A stretch of DNA of 64,000 nt from Halovivax gelatinilyticus (GCF_024300625.1 NZ_CP101322.1:819992-883991); one strand, 5' to 3'; numbered from the stretch's first letter, positions 17,731-28,269 are shown. Notes: a model not told the origin generated them from the letters alone. Made by a program: numbers and translations.

Positions 17731-18843
17731 CTAGGACTCACCGTCGGAATCGGCCGTCGGACCGGGACCGATATCCTCGCCTTCGGTGATCGCCTGGGCC
17801 TGTTCTTCCATCGCTTCGATGTCGAGGTCGGCCTCCGCGTCGATCTCGCCGATGATCTCGGCAATGTCGTCTAAGCCGATCAGTTCGCGCGTCTCGTCGT
17901 CGAATTCGAGGCTCGCTAGCTGACCGTCGCCCTCGGCGACGTCGCTACCGGTGAGGTGCTTACCGTAGCGGCCGAGCATCGAGGTTAGTTCCTGCGGTAA
18001 GACGAACGTCGTAGACTCGCCGGTGCCGATCTCGGTCAGCGCGTCCATCCCCTTGTCGATGACGGCGCGTTCGCCCATCGACTCGGCCGAGCGCGCCCGG
18101 AGGACGGTCGAGATGGCGTCACCCTGGGCTTCTAAGATTTGACTCTGCTTTTCTCCCTGCGCGCGAATGATGTTACTCTGCTTGTCACCTTCCGCCCGCT
18201 CGACGGCGCTTCGTCGTTCTCCCTGCGCTTCGAGGATCATCGCGCGCCGGGTCCGCTCGGCGGAGGTCTGTTTCTCCATCGCGCCCTTGACGTCTCTCGA
18301 CGGCGTGACCTCCCGAACCTCGACGCTCTCGACGCGGATGCCCCACTCGTCGGTCGGCTCGTCGAGTTCCTCGCGTATGCGCGAGTTGATCATCTCCCGA
18401 CGGCTCAGCGTGTCGTCGAGTTCCATGTCGCCGAGGACGGCCCGGAGCGTCGTCTGGGCCAGGTTCGAAACGGCGGTCATGTAGTCGTCGACCTCGAGGA
18501 AGGCCCGTTTGGCGTCCATCACTTTGATGTAGACGACGGCGTCGGCGGTCACCGGCGAGTTGTCCCGCGTGATCGCCTCCTGATGGGGGACGTCGATCGT
18601 CTGGGTTCGCATGTCGAACCGGTAGGTTCGCGAAACGAACGGCGGAATGATGTTCAGCCCCGGTTCGAGCAGGCCGCGGTACTCGCCGAAGACGGTCAGC
18701 GCCTCGCGGTCGTAGGCGTCGACGAACTCGACCATCGACCAGAGCGTGACGGCGACGACGACGAAGACGAGCGCACCGACGATCAGAAACGACTCGCTCG
18801 TCGTCAGCAACGGCGCGATGGTTGCGGACGCAAGAAGTGTCAT
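17731..18843 (-). CDS. SPFH/band-7 (stomatin-like) membrane protein
   Basis: A 370-residue stomatin/prohibitin homologue. One N-terminal membrane helix (residues about 16-40, LIVGALVFVVVAVTLWSMV) is followed by the SPFH domain (AYDREALTVFGEYRGLLEPGLNIIPPFVSRTYRFDMR) and a coiled-coil region with repeated Ala/Glu (ILEAQGERRSAVERAEGDKQS). It should oligomerise into rings on the cytoplasmic face of the membrane and organise it. Archaeal stomatins are often paired with a NfeD protease, but none is visible here. A TATA-like CCCTTTCTAG is about 29 bases before the ATG. Confidence 0.9.
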   Translation of the reverse strand: MTLLASATIAPLLTTSESFLIVGALVFVVVAVTLWSMVEFVDAYDREALTVFGEYRGLLEPGLNIIPPFVSRTYRFDMRTQTIDVPHQEAITRDNSPVTADAVVYIKVMDAKRAFLEVDDYMTAVSNLAQTTLRAVLGDMELDDTLSRREMINSRIREELDEPTDEWGIRVESVEVREVTPSRDVKGAMEKQTSAERTRRAMILEAQGERRSAVERAEGDKQSNIIRAQGEKQSQILEAQGDAISTVLRARSAESMGERAVIDKGMDALTEIGTGESTTFVLPQELTSMLGRYGKHLTGSDVAEGDGQLASLEFDDETRELIGLDDIAEIIGEIDAEADLDIEAMEEQAQAITEGEDIGPGPTADSDGES

Positions 18844-18911
18844 ACTGCCCCTACGGGCGCCGGCTAGAAAGGGTTTCGCCCGAAGAACGAACGCGGTGGG
18901 CGCCGCGGCGA

Positions 18912-21900
18912 CTACGAGCGAGTTCGCCGCGCTGCGATCGACGCGATCGTCAGCACCGCGACGAGCGCCACCAGGACACCGAAGCCGGGAATTCCGTCGT
19001 CCGCGTCGCCACGGTCGTCGACCGCTCCGTCGGCTGGTGAATCGTCATCGGCAGGTTCGCCTGGTGAATCGTCCGCAGGCGGCTCGTCGTCCGTACCGGT
19101 CTCGGCCTCAGTAACCGTCACCGTTTCCGTCACCGCGTCGTCGCCGACGTCGAGGCGGAGTTCGTGCTCGCCGATATCGAGGTCGGCCGCCGAAATCTCG
19201 AACTCGAACGTTTCGCGGTCGGCTCCGTCCAGTTCGATCTCGCGCTCGTCGATAGTCCGTCCGTCGAGTTCCAGCGCGACCGTCGTCGTTCCCGACTGCT
19301 CGCCGGTGTTTTGAACGGTCGTCGCAACCGGGAGCGACGCGCCGGCAACGATCTCGTCGGGGGCATCAAATTCGACGACGTCAAACGCAGCCGGATCGGG
19401 CGTCGGTGCGGGCGGTAACCCAGGCGACGGTGTGTCGTCCGCCGGGGACGGTGCGGCGAGCGTCGCCGCGTCGTGGGCGGTCTCCGTCTCCACTCGGAGG
19501 TCAACTGACGGCGTCTCGACCTCCTCGATCAGGTGAGAGAGTGTCTCGGTCGTCTCGAAGCCGGGCTCGAGTGCGACGTCGACGCGATCGGTTTCCTCGT
19601 CGTCGACGTACAGGACGAGCGATTGCTCGTCGGCTTCGTCGCCTCGGTTCTGAACGGCGACGTCGACGTCGAACTCATCGCCGGCGGCGTCCGGCTCGGT
19701 GACGTTCGCGATCGCTACGTCGAAGGTCGGCCGATCAGGATCGAACACCGGACCGACCTCGTCGCTGATTCCCGCGGTCGACGGATCGGCATCAGGGACG
19801 TCGCCCTCGGCGAGGATGGTGACGTCCGTCCCCGTCTCGATCTCGCCGAGTTCGACCGGGACGGACGCGAACGTCGGGCTCTCGGTGGAGGCGTAGCCGA
19901 GGTGGTCGGTCGCTTCCCCGATGACCGTCCCGTTGTCGGCTACGATTTTGACGGTGGCGTCGGTCGATCCCGTCCCGCGGTTGGCCACCATCACTTGCGC
20001 AGTCACGGATCCGTCCTCCCCGACGTACTCGACGGTCCCCACGTCGAGGTCGGGCTGGGCGAACCACGCCGGACGCTCGCCTCGATCGATCGCGTCCTCG
20101 CCGACGCCGCCCGCGTCGATAGACACCCGGTCGGCGACGCTCGCGTTCAGGCCCTCGTCGCCAACGAGGGTCGAGACCGTCGCATTCTCGCCTGGATCGA
20201 CACGATCGGCGTACGCATCGGCCACCAGGTCGGTCCCGTTATCGAAGGTCAGTGGGACGTCGACGGCCGCGGCTCCACCGTCGTTTTCGACCACGGCGGT
20301 CACCTCGACGCCGCCGGCCGTCCGCTCGCTCGAGATCGCGTCGACCGAGAGGGCGGCCGTCGCCGCGACGACCGTCGTTTCCTCGACCCCGTCGTGGGTC
20401 TCCTCTGGGTAGTCGACGCGCAGGTCGAACGCGCCGTACTCGTCGACTTCGAGTTCGACCTCCCCGGACGCGTTCTCGCCCGCCCCCAGCGCGTCGTGTT
20501 CGACCTCGGCGACGACGTCCGTCGCGTTCTCGACGACGACCGTCACGCCTTCGCTCGTCGCCACGTCCCCGACGTTTCGAAGCCCGTAGGAGACCGTCGC
20601 GTTCTCGCCGGCCGGGGCCTCGCTGGTAGTGGCCGAGAGGTCGAACGCCGGGCGGAACTCGTGGTCGGCGACGAAGACGTCGTTGGTCGCGTTCGTGTCG
20701 AGTTTCTGGACGGCGTAGGCGGCGTGGAAGCCCTCGCCGTCGGCGGCCGGCGTTACGTCTGCGTGCCACGCCGTGTGGTTGGCCTCACCCACCGAGACGT
20801 GCTCACGGTCGGCGACCCAGCCGTCGCCTCGATCGAGCCGGTAGACCAGATCGTTCGCGCTCTTGCCGTCGGTCATCGCGCGATAGGAGAGGACGGTCTC
20901 GTCGTCCGCGGTCGCGAGCGCGAGTTCAGTGACGTCGCGTACGTCCTCGCGCAGGTCGAGCGCTGTGACCCCGTCGCCGTCGCCTTCGTAGACTGCCGGG
21001 TCGAAGACGCCGTCGACCCAGACAGTGCGACCGGCGTCGGTGGCGATCGACGTGGCGTTGCCAGCGTCGAACGTGGACAGCTCCTCCAGTTCACCATCTA
21101 CGAGGCGCTCTGTCACGACCGAGCCCGTCCGACTCTCGCCGGCGGATGCGTTCGCGGTCGGGCCTTCGTCGAGGGTCGCGTACGCGAGTATTGCGTCGCC
21201 GTCCGCGGTGCCGAGCGTCGGCAGCGTCGCGTCCGCGATGGCATCGACGTCGCCGGCATCGCCGTTCGCATCGACGGTTGTGTACCGTACGTCGACGCCG
21301 GAAACGTTCTCCTCTGCCATGCTGACAGACTCCCAGGCGAGCAGCCATCCGTCGGCAGTCTCGACGACCGACGGCGCGGTCTGCATCTCGTCGGATTCGG
21401 TGAGAATCGTCGGTTCGCTCCAGCCGTCGCCGTCGTCGATCGCGAAGGCGATCTCGTGGCGGGAGAACAGATCACCCGGGTCCGAGATGTCACTATCGGC
21501 TACGGGTTCGTCCCACGTCGACCACACTGCCAGCACTCCCTCCTCGGTCGCGGCGAGGGCGGGCCGTTCGTCGCTCGTCTCGTCATCGGTCAGGGTCTGC
21601 GTCTCGGACCATTCGCCGACGTTCGAGTCGTAGCGCTGATAGTGGAGGTCACGCCCGTCGTTGACGTTCTTCGTCTCGTTCTGGGCGCTCCAGACGACGA
21701 CCAGGTCGTCGCCGTCGGCGACGATCGCCGGCTGGGTATCTTCCAGGTCGCGTTCGGTCAGCCGCTCGACATCGTCAGCGGCCTCTGTACCCGCGGCGGT
21801 CGAGACGGTCACGTCCTCGTCGGCGAAGGGGCGCTCTCCGTACTTCGAGGTGAACTCCCAGGTAGGTTGCTCGAACGCCGCCGGGTCGATGATCGAGAAC

Positions 21901-24900
21901 GCGAGGGCATCGTCGAGGCCGCCGCCCCACTCGGCCGGGCCGAACGTCGGGCCGTCGCTCCACTCGAGCGGGCCGCAGAAGACGCCCAGTTCGGCCCCGA
22001 GAGCGGCTTCTCCCCGGAAATTCGTCCCCTCGGCTTGCTCGCCGAAGTCACCCAGTCCGTCGACCGAGCCCGAGGCACCGGCGCTGACGCCGCAGTAGAG
22101 GTCGAGGATGGCGTCAGCCGATAGCGTGAACCCGGCACCCATCGTTCCGTCCTCGACGGCGAGGGTTCCGTCGAGGTCGGCCTCGAGCAGATGCGTCGCG
22201 TCGATCGTGGTCTCGACGCCGATTTCACCGACCCACGGTACCTCGAAGCTGGCACCCGGACCCGGGAAGTCGTAGATCTCCCCTTCGTTCCCGAAGGACG
22301 CCGATTCGACGGTGAGCGCCGGGTCCAGCACGACCTCGACTTCCCATTCGCCCTCGGAGCCAGTGTCGACGAGCGGACCGAAACTCGCACCGGCGTCGCC
22401 ATCGAGGTGGACGGTACCCGCGACGGCCTCGGTGTCGTACGTGAACAACATGATCGGTTCGCTAGCCAACCCGAACGTGTTGTAGACGATCGGTAACTCC
22501 TGGATACCGGTCGACTCTTCGATCACCGCGTCCGGGCTCACCGTGGCGGTGATCGCTCCGGCCGCCCGGTCGACGTCGGCGTCCTCGAGCGGCTCCTCGA
22601 GCCACTCGGGCGTCTCGAGCACCGACACCATCTCGGTCATCTCCCACTCGCCACCGTCGGCGGTGACCGCGGTCACCGTCAGCTCCTCGTCTCCGTCGAG
22701 TTCTCCCAGGTCGAACGTCGCCGACGCCTCCTGTTCGAGTCCGTCGGATTGTGGGAGTTTCGTCTGCGTCTCGTCGCCGAGTTCGAAGACGAATTCTTCG
22801 ACGTCGACCGCCTCCGCGCCCACGGTGTCCACGCTGAACATCCTGGCCGTGAACGTCTCCTCCCACTCGACGCCGGTGAGCGGGACGCCGCCGTACTCCC
22901 GATCGATCGACGTCGACGCCACCGGCTGCGGGTCCCACACGATCGTCGGGAGCGGGATCGTGACGTCGACCGAGTCCTCGGTGCCGTCGACGTCGGTGAC
23001 GGTCACCGTCTGCGTTCCGTAGGGGATGTTCCCGAGTTCGGCCGTGTACTCGTGGAAGACGTACGAGCCCTGGGCGGTGGTGCCGTCGCCGAAGTCCCAG
23101 GTGGGGTTCTCCGCGTCCGTCGCGTAGAACAGGACCGTCTCCCCCAGCTGCGGCTCCGAGGGCGTGACCACGAGCCCGAGGTCGATCTCCTGGACAGCGA
23201 CGGGCACCGTCTCGGCGTCGTCATCGGTGACGACCGAGAAGTGGTACTGGCCGACGTCATCGGGGCCGGTCTCCCACTCGAGGGTGACCGACTCGCTCTC
23301 ACCGGCGTCGAGGGCGACCGTTTCGTTCGCGAGCACCGTATCGTTCTCGTCGCGGAGTTCGACGGTTTCGGCTCCGGATTCGTCCCCGACGTTCTCGACG
23401 GTCGCGTCGACCTCGAACGTCTCGTTCGCGGTCACCGGTGAGTTCACCGAGTCGACCGAGATCTCGAAGGTTGCTGGAGTGAACGCGTCGACAGTTACAG
23501 TCGTCGCGTCGGAATCTTGCTCGCCGAGAACGGACAGCGAGTGCGTCCCCGCATCCCCGTCATCCGTCGGCCAGACCAGATCGATCGTTTGGATTCCAAC
23601 ATCGTCGAATTCGATCGTTTCGTCGTCGAGAACAGTCCCATCTTCGTCTCGAAGTTCGATCGTCTCCGCGTGCGATCCCTGCCCGGAATAGTCGGCTTGA
23701 ACCTCGACTTCCAGCGGCTCGCCTTCGGTCACGGGATCGGTCGTCGAGTGAATTTCCAGAGTGAGTACGATCGGATCGAGTTCGACGTCGACGACCGTTT
23801 CCTCGTCCGTTTCGAGTTCGATTCCCTCGACGCCACCGGGTTCGTATCCATCGGCGTTGATCACCAGGTGGTAGGTCCCCTCCTCGGGAGCTTCCAATCC
23901 GTAGTCGCCGGTCGCGTCAGTCACTGCCTGTGCGACGACGGCATCCGACTCGTCTACGAGTGCAACGTCCGCGTCGGCGATACTGCTTCCCGTATCCGCA
24001 TCGGAGACGGTACCGCTAACCGTCGGTCCGGGAATCGCCTCAACTTCGATCGATCGCGACGTGCGTGCGGTCGTCCCCCATTCGTCCTCGACCTCGAGCG
24101 TGACCTCGTAACTTCCCGCCTCGTCGTACGTGTACGTGATCTCCGGCACGTCCGTGGACTCGAACGAGCCGTCGCCCTCGAAGTCCCAGCGGTAGCTCGC
24201 GATCTCGCCGCCCGGAGACACCGAATCGCCAGCGTCGAAGGAGACGGGTTCGTCTTCGAACGGCTCCTCGGGTGCGAACGCGAACGCCGGGAACGGTTCG
24301 TCACCGACCGGTTCGGTCAGCCACGGAGCGAAGCAGACGGTTCCGTGTTCCGCGACAATCTCGTCACCCGATCCGTCCGCACTCTCCTCACCACACCCGT
24401 CGGAGACACCGCCGCTCGGCCCCGACTCGTGGCCCCACCAGTTCTCGGTCGCATCGAGTGATGGTGGCGTCCCGAACGGATCGTATCGCAGACCGACGTC
24501 GTTGCCCTGGATCGCGTTATCCGAGATGGTAACGACCTCGGCGTCGTCGTCGAGGACGATCCCATCACCGTTGTCCTGGATCACGTTGTCCCGGACGACG
24601 ACGTCCACCAGGTCGCCGGAGACGTGGAGTTCGACACCGACGTCGTTTCCGAGGACCGTGTTGTTCGCGACCGTCGAATTCTCCGCCGGGTCGACCAGTT
24701 CGAGCGACATCCCGTGTCCGTCGTTTTCGAGTGCCGCCGTTTCGACGACGTGGAGTGGCGCGACCTCTTCGACGTAGACGCCATCGTCCGCACTTCGTGA
24801 GACGGTGCTCGAATCGAGGGTGACGTTCTCGGAGACGGCCAGGTGGATTCCCTCGGTCGGACTGTCGGTGACGAGAGTATCTTCGATCGTCACGTCCGTT

Positions 24901-27656
24901 GCGTAGGCGACGTGAATTGGCGTCGCGACGCCGTCGGCCTCGATCTCCTCGATCGTCACGTCCGCCGCGTTGACCACGATCACCTGGCCGACGTCGCTCG
25001 GGACGGTGACGGATTCGGCCCCGAACGAGTGATACAGCGGCTTCCCGTCGACGGTGTTGTTCGCGATCTCGTGGTCGAATTTGTCGAAATTTTCGTTGTA
25101 CCCGCCCAGACTCGATTCCTCGATTCGTATGCCGGCGTCGAACTCGTTGTCGAGGACCGTCGCGTTGGTCGACTCGACCAGCCGGAGGTCGACGGCGTGG
25201 CCGGAGACGACGTTGCCGGTGATCGGTCCGTCGCTCCACTCCACGACGTGGATGCCGTCGTTCGCGTTGTTCGACACCGTGTTGTTTCGCACCGTTCCGA
25301 CGTCCGAACTGATTCCGTGGCCATCGTTTCCGGTGACGGTGTTGCCCTCGACCTGCCCATCGCGGGTGACCTCGATGCCGGTCCCGCCGTTGTCCGACAC
25401 GTCGTTCGCCACCACCCGCGCGTTGAGCGCGTCGATTCCGACGTCGTCGTTGTCGGAGACGACGTTGTCCACGATCGTGAGGTGATCGACCGCCTCGCTT
25501 GCGTGCTGGCTGACGTCGATCCCCTCGCCGTTTCCGCGGACCTCGTTCGATTCGACGGTCAGGTTCACGTTCCCGCTCTGAGCCGTCGTCGTCCCGATCC
25601 CCTCCCACTGATTGTCCGTGACGGCGTTGTCGACGATCAACGTATCTTCGACGTCGTCGAAGTTGATCCCATCGGCGTTCTCCCGAACGGTGTTGTTCGC
25701 GACGAGCGCGTTCGAGAGGTCCTCGACGTTGATGCCCTGCTGGTCGTTACGTTCGAGTACGTTCTCCCGGATCGTCGCCCCGTGAGAGCCGTCGCGAACG
25801 TACACACCCTTGCGCTCTGCACTATCCGTGACGAGGTTGTTTGAAACTGTCACCCCGCTCGAGCCGTCGATGAAGACGCCCGAAAGTTCCATCGACGTAA
25901 TCTCGTTGTCCGAAACGTCCGCGTCCGCACCGTCGTAGATCGCGAGTCCCTTCCAGTCACTCGCCGAAATCGTGTTCTCTGATACCGTCGATTCAGCCGA
26001 GCCCCAGAGCGTAATCGACCCCCGGCTAAAGGTGAGGTCCTCGCTCCCGCCCATCTCGGTCAGCGTGTTATCCTCGATCGCGGTACCGTCGCTGTAGGCG
26101 ACCTGAATACCGGCCGCGACGCCGTCGAGTTCGAACTCGCGAATCTCGACGTCGGACGAGTCGACGACGATGATCTGGCCCGCATCGGCAGGGATCTCGG
26201 GAGCCGTCTCGCCGTTGGCGAAGTAGACCGGGTCACCGTCGACCGTGTTGTCCGCGAACGCGTGATCGAAGTCTTCGAGTTGCGTGCCGTCGAGCGCGAC
26301 GCCGGATTCGAACTCGTTTCCGATCACGGTGGTGTTGACGGATTCGACGATGTCGAGGTCGACGTCGTGACCGGTCACCACGTTATCTTCGACGATCGTG
26401 TTCGCGTTCGGGCCGTAGTCGCCCCAGGTGTCTGCCTCCCCATCGAGGAAAATCCCCTGCACGTCGTTGTCACGAACTTCGTTCCCCGTGATCGTCGAAT
26501 CCGAAGAGAGCGTGAGGTGGATGCCGCCTTCGTCACCGCCGCCCCCGTGTGCGTTCCCGTCGACGAGGTTGTCCGAGATCGTGATGTTGTCGGCCTCTTG
26601 TACGCGAATTCCCTCATCGCCGTGGTCGGTGACCGAGTTGTTCGCCACGAATCCGTGGTGAGACGACTCGTCGAATGTGATCCCCTGGTCGCTCCCGAAG
26701 CCGCCGTGCACGTCGTTGTCCGCCACGACACCGTACTGAGACTGCCAGAAGCGAATGCCTCGATTGCTATTGTCCGTAATGTTGTTGGATCGAATCGCGA
26801 CGCGTTCGGAGTGAGAGATGATGACGGCGTCGTTTGCCCTGTTGTCGTACACCGTGGTGTTCTCGATACTGGTTCCGTCGGATGCTTCAGCGACCCGAAC
26901 CGCATGGCTATTCGTTACGAGCGTGCTATCGACGATGCTGGCGTCCACGGAGCCAGTGAGGTGCACGCCGTCACCTGTTTCCCGGACGGTCACGTTATCG
27001 AGACGGGCACCGCTGGAACCGTCGATGACGATGCCGTCCTCGCCGTCGTGATCCACAACGTACGTATCTTCGATCACGAGGTTCGGGGAGTCGGTAACGT
27101 AGATTCCGAACCCGTTATTCGGCATTCCGAGTCCACTCTCTACCACCACAGTGGTGTCGGCGATTCGAACGTCCGTCGAGCCCTGGACGACGATCGCGGT
27201 GTCGCCCCGATAGTTGGTTACGTTCAATCCACCGACGACGACGCCGTCCGCTCCGTCGATCGTGATGGCCGTGTCCAGTTTGACCGATCCATCACCTTCG
27301 AGCACCGGTCGTTGCCCATCGGCCGCAACGATCGAGAGATCGTCGACATCGATCAGAAGTTCTTCCTCGTAGGTTCCGGACTCCACGACGATCGTATCGC
27401 CCGGGGCGGAATTGTTGATGGCGTCCTGAATCGACTCACCGTCGGCGACGAGCGTGGTGTCGCCGTCCGCGACGAGCGTGGGATCCGACGCGCCAACCGA
27501 TCCGCCGAGAGTCACGGCGGCCACGGCCAGTACGCACAGTACGAGGACGGTTGCCACGATGGTCGTCCGGCCGATGAGGGTCGTTTCGCCCGTTCGATCA
27601 GGCCGCGCGGCCGGGCGGCGATCACCGTCGCCTTCGTCGGTGCCGTCGCCGCCCAT
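18912..27656 (-). CDS. Giant beta-helix/PKD/CARDB surface protein, PGF-CTERM-like
   Basis: A 2914-residue secreted protein. It has a signal sequence/anchor at about residues 25-55 (TIVATVLVLCVLAVAAVTL). A NosD/PbH1-type right-handed beta-helix follows at about 65-1090 with dozens of turns (SIQDAINNSAPGDTIVVESG; many NTTVxxN turns). Next are a PKD domain at about 1140-1205, a carboxypeptidase-regulatory-like domain at about 1212-1290, CARDB domains, a second PKD at about 1495-1575 (WDFGDGTTAQGS), an unassigned stretch, a propeller-like part at about 1960-2340 (DTQPAIVADGDDLVVVW) and more CARDB repeats. The end is an acidic Pro/Asp linker, PGFG, a membrane helix and basic residues, which suits PGF-CTERM sorting by archaeosortase ArtA. 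The ATG lies one base past the SnoaL-like stop, so the two form an operon. It may be an adhesin or polysaccharide-acting protein. Confidence 0.9.
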   Translation of the reverse strand: MGGDGTDEGDGDRRPAARPDRTGETTLIGRTTIVATVLVLCVLAVAAVTLGGSVGASDPTLVADGDTTLVADGESIQDAINNSAPGDTIVVESGTYEEELLIDVDDLSIVAADGQRPVLEGDGSVKLDTAITIDGADGVVVGGLNVTNYRGDTAIVVQGSTDVRIADTTVVVESGLGMPNNGFGIYVTDSPNLVIEDTYVVDHDGEDGIVIDGSSGARLDNVTVRETGDGVHLTGSVDASIVDSTLVTNSHAVRVAEASDGTSIENTTVYDNRANDAVIISHSERVAIRSNNITDNSNRGIRFWQSQYGVVADNDVHGGFGSDQGITFDESSHHGFVANNSVTDHGDEGIRVQEADNITISDNLVDGNAHGGGGDEGGIHLTLSSDSTITGNEVRDNDVQGIFLDGEADTWGDYGPNANTIVEDNVVTGHDVDLDIVESVNTTVIGNEFESGVALDGTQLEDFDHAFADNTVDGDPVYFANGETAPEIPADAGQIIVVDSSDVEIREFELDGVAAGIQVAYSDGTAIEDNTLTEMGGSEDLTFSRGSITLWGSAESTVSENTISASDWKGLAIYDGADADVSDNEITSMELSGVFIDGSSGVTVSNNLVTDSAERKGVYVRDGSHGATIRENVLERNDQQGINVEDLSNALVANNTVRENADGINFDDVEDTLIVDNAVTDNQWEGIGTTTAQSGNVNLTVESNEVRGNGEGIDVSQHASEAVDHLTIVDNVVSDNDDVGIDALNARVVANDVSDNGGTGIEVTRDGQVEGNTVTGNDGHGISSDVGTVRNNTVSNNANDGIHVVEWSDGPITGNVVSGHAVDLRLVESTNATVLDNEFDAGIRIEESSLGGYNENFDKFDHEIANNTVDGKPLYHSFGAESVTVPSDVGQVIVVNAADVTIEEIEADGVATPIHVAYATDVTIEDTLVTDSPTEGIHLAVSENVTLDSSTVSRSADDGVYVEEVAPLHVVETAALENDGHGMSLELVDPAENSTVANNTVLGNDVGVELHVSGDLVDVVVRDNVIQDNGDGIVLDDDAEVVTISDNAIQGNDVGLRYDPFGTPPSLDATENWWGHESGPSGGVSDGCGEESADGSGDEIVAEHGTVCFAPWLTEPVGDEPFPAFAFAPEEPFEDEPVSFDAGDSVSPGGEIASYRWDFEGDGSFESTDVPEITYTYDEAGSYEVTLEVEDEWGTTARTSRSIEVEAIPGPTVSGTVSDADTGSSIADADVALVDESDAVVAQAVTDATGDYGLEAPEEGTYHLVINADGYEPGGVEGIELETDEETVVDVELDPIVLTLEIHSTTDPVTEGEPLEVEVQADYSGQGSHAETIELRDEDGTVLDDETIEFDDVGIQTIDLVWPTDDGDAGTHSLSVLGEQDSDATTVTVDAFTPATFEISVDSVNSPVTANETFEVDATVENVGDESGAETVELRDENDTVLANETVALDAGESESVTLEWETGPDDVGQYHFSVVTDDDAETVPVAVQEIDLGLVVTPSEPQLGETVLFYATDAENPTWDFGDGTTAQGSYVFHEYTAELGNIPYGTQTVTVTDVDGTEDSVDVTIPLPTIVWDPQPVASTSIDREYGGVPLTGVEWEETFTARMFSVDTVGAEAVDVEEFVFELGDETQTKLPQSDGLEQEASATFDLGELDGDEELTVTAVTADGGEWEMTEMVSVLETPEWLEEPLEDADVDRAAGAITATVSPDAVIEESTGIQELPIVYNTFGLASEPIMLFTYDTEAVAGTVHLDGDAGASFGPLVDTGSEGEWEVEVVLDPALTVESASFGNEGEIYDFPGPGASFEVPWVGEIGVETTIDATHLLEADLDGTLAVEDGTMGAGFTLSADAILDLYCGVSAGASGSVDGLGDFGEQAEGTNFRGEAALGAELGVFCGPLEWSDGPTFGPAEWGGGLDDALAFSIIDPAAFEQPTWEFTSKYGERPFADEDVTVSTAAGTEAADDVERLTERDLEDTQPAIVADGDDLVVVWSAQNETKNVNDGRDLHYQRYDSNVGEWSETQTLTDDETSDERPALAATEEGVLAVWSTWDEPVADSDISDPGDLFSRHEIAFAIDDGDGWSEPTILTESDEMQTAPSVVETADGWLLAWESVSMAEENVSGVDVRYTTVDANGDAGDVDAIADATLPTLGTADGDAILAYATLDEGPTANASAGESRTGSVVTERLVDGELEELSTFDAGNATSIATDAGRTVWVDGVFDPAVYEGDGDGVTALDLREDVRDVTELALATADDETVLSYRAMTDGKSANDLVYRLDRGDGWVADREHVSVGEANHTAWHADVTPAADGEGFHAAYAVQKLDTNATNDVFVADHEFRPAFDLSATTSEAPAGENATVSYGLRNVGDVATSEGVTVVVENATDVVAEVEHDALGAGENASGEVELEVDEYGAFDLRVDYPEETHDGVEETTVVAATAALSVDAISSERTAGGVEVTAVVENDGGAAAVDVPLTFDNGTDLVADAYADRVDPGENATVSTLVGDEGLNASVADRVSIDAGGVGEDAIDRGERPAWFAQPDLDVGTVEYVGEDGSVTAQVMVANRGTGSTDATVKIVADNGTVIGEATDHLGYASTESPTFASVPVELGEIETGTDVTILAEGDVPDADPSTAGISDEVGPVFDPDRPTFDVAIANVTEPDAAGDEFDVDVAVQNRGDEADEQSLVLYVDDEETDRVDVALEPGFETTETLSHLIEEVETPSVDLRVETETAHDAATLAAPSPADDTPSPGLPPAPTPDPAAFDVVEFDAPDEIVAGASLPVATTVQNTGEQSGTTTVALELDGRTIDEREIELDGADRETFEFEISAADLDIGEHELRLDVGDDAVTETVTVTEAETGTDDEPPADDSPGEPADDDSPADGAVDDRGDADDGIPGFGVLVALVAVLTIASIAARRTRS

Positions 27657-27657
27657 C

Positions 27658-28095
27658 CTACACCCCCTCCGGCACGGCCCCGATCTGCGAGAAGAGCCCG
27701 AACGTATCCCAGACGTCGACGGTCTCCACCAGTTTCCCCTCGTCAACGCGGAATACCGACGTTCCCTCCAGCTCGAACGAGCGGCCGGTCGGCGCGATCC
27801 CCATGATCTCGCCGTCGTGGGTACCGGTCGACGTGTAGGTGAGAACGACCGCGTTCCCGTCGACGTACGTCTCGCGGACGCTCTTCGTCAGGGTGGGCGA
27901 CCCGGTCCGAACCGTGGCGACCCACTCTTTTAGCGCGCTCGCCCCGGAGATCGGCTCCTCGAGTAGCGGATCGTGGTGAACGTGGCGGTCCGCCACGAGT
28001 TCGTCGATCAGTTCGAGATCCCCGGTGCTCCACACCTCGCGGAGCATCAGCTGGGCCGGGTTCGCCGTCGATTTCGGTCCGTATTCGACAGTCAT
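27658..28095 (-). CDS. SnoaL-like ester cyclase family protein
   Basis: A 145-residue NTF2-fold protein similar to SnoaL/polyketide cyclases: LMLREVWSTGDLELIDELVADRHVHHDPL, a central LKEWVATVRTGSPTLTKSVRE, and a C-terminal LEGTSVFRVDEGKLVETVDVWD. Stand-alone members are often small hydrolases, isomerases or binding proteins of unknown substrate. It is the first gene of a two-gene operon with the giant surface protein, an unexpected pairing. The ATG at 28095 is supported by CCATAAACA about 33 bases upstream and by the shared upstream site at 28138-28152; the longer open frame would swallow that promoter. Confidence 0.8.
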   Translation of the reverse strand: MTVEYGPKSTANPAQLMLREVWSTGDLELIDELVADRHVHHDPLLEEPISGASALKEWVATVRTGSPTLTKSVRETYVDGNAVVLTYTSTGTHDGEIMGIAPTGRSFELEGTSVFRVDEGKLVETVDVWDTFGLFSQIGAVPEGV

Positions 28096-28137
28096 CGGAA
28101 ATTGAATCCGATACGAACGTAACGGCCATAAACATAT

Positions 28138-28152
28138 TCTGTACGACAGTAC
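28138..28152 (-). promoter_or_regulatory. Surface-regulon site, copy 1
   Basis: On the minus strand it reads GTACTGTCGTACAGA. It ends 43 bases before the ATG of the SnoaL-like gene and directly abuts the TATA-like region. The same 15 bases recur at 31803-31817, and a close variant at 30920-30934, at nearly the same distance from the start codon. It is proposed as a binding site for a shared regulator. Part of it (ACAGTACTGT) is a perfect palindrome. Confidence 0.65.
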
Positions 28153-28269
28153 TGTAAGCTCGTCTGCTGTAACACGGTACTGTGAATGTTCAGATGGTCG
28201 GGTGGCGAACTCTGTTGCGAACCAGTCGAAGCCACCCACTTGACGGCGATCGGGTAGTCGCCCAGCCCA

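Noticed and set aside
19533-22124. 863-residue plus-strand open frame opposite the giant surface gene
   Set aside because: It is rich in Arg, Val and Gly, lacks any family pattern and mirrors the codon bias of the surface gene on the other strand. Similar long shadow frames occur at 26262-27806 and 24843-25844.
28165-28185. A fourth copy of the surface-regulon site (GGTACTGTGAATGTTCAGA)
   Set aside because: It shares GTACTGT and CAGA but has extra bases in the middle and no start codon at the expected distance.
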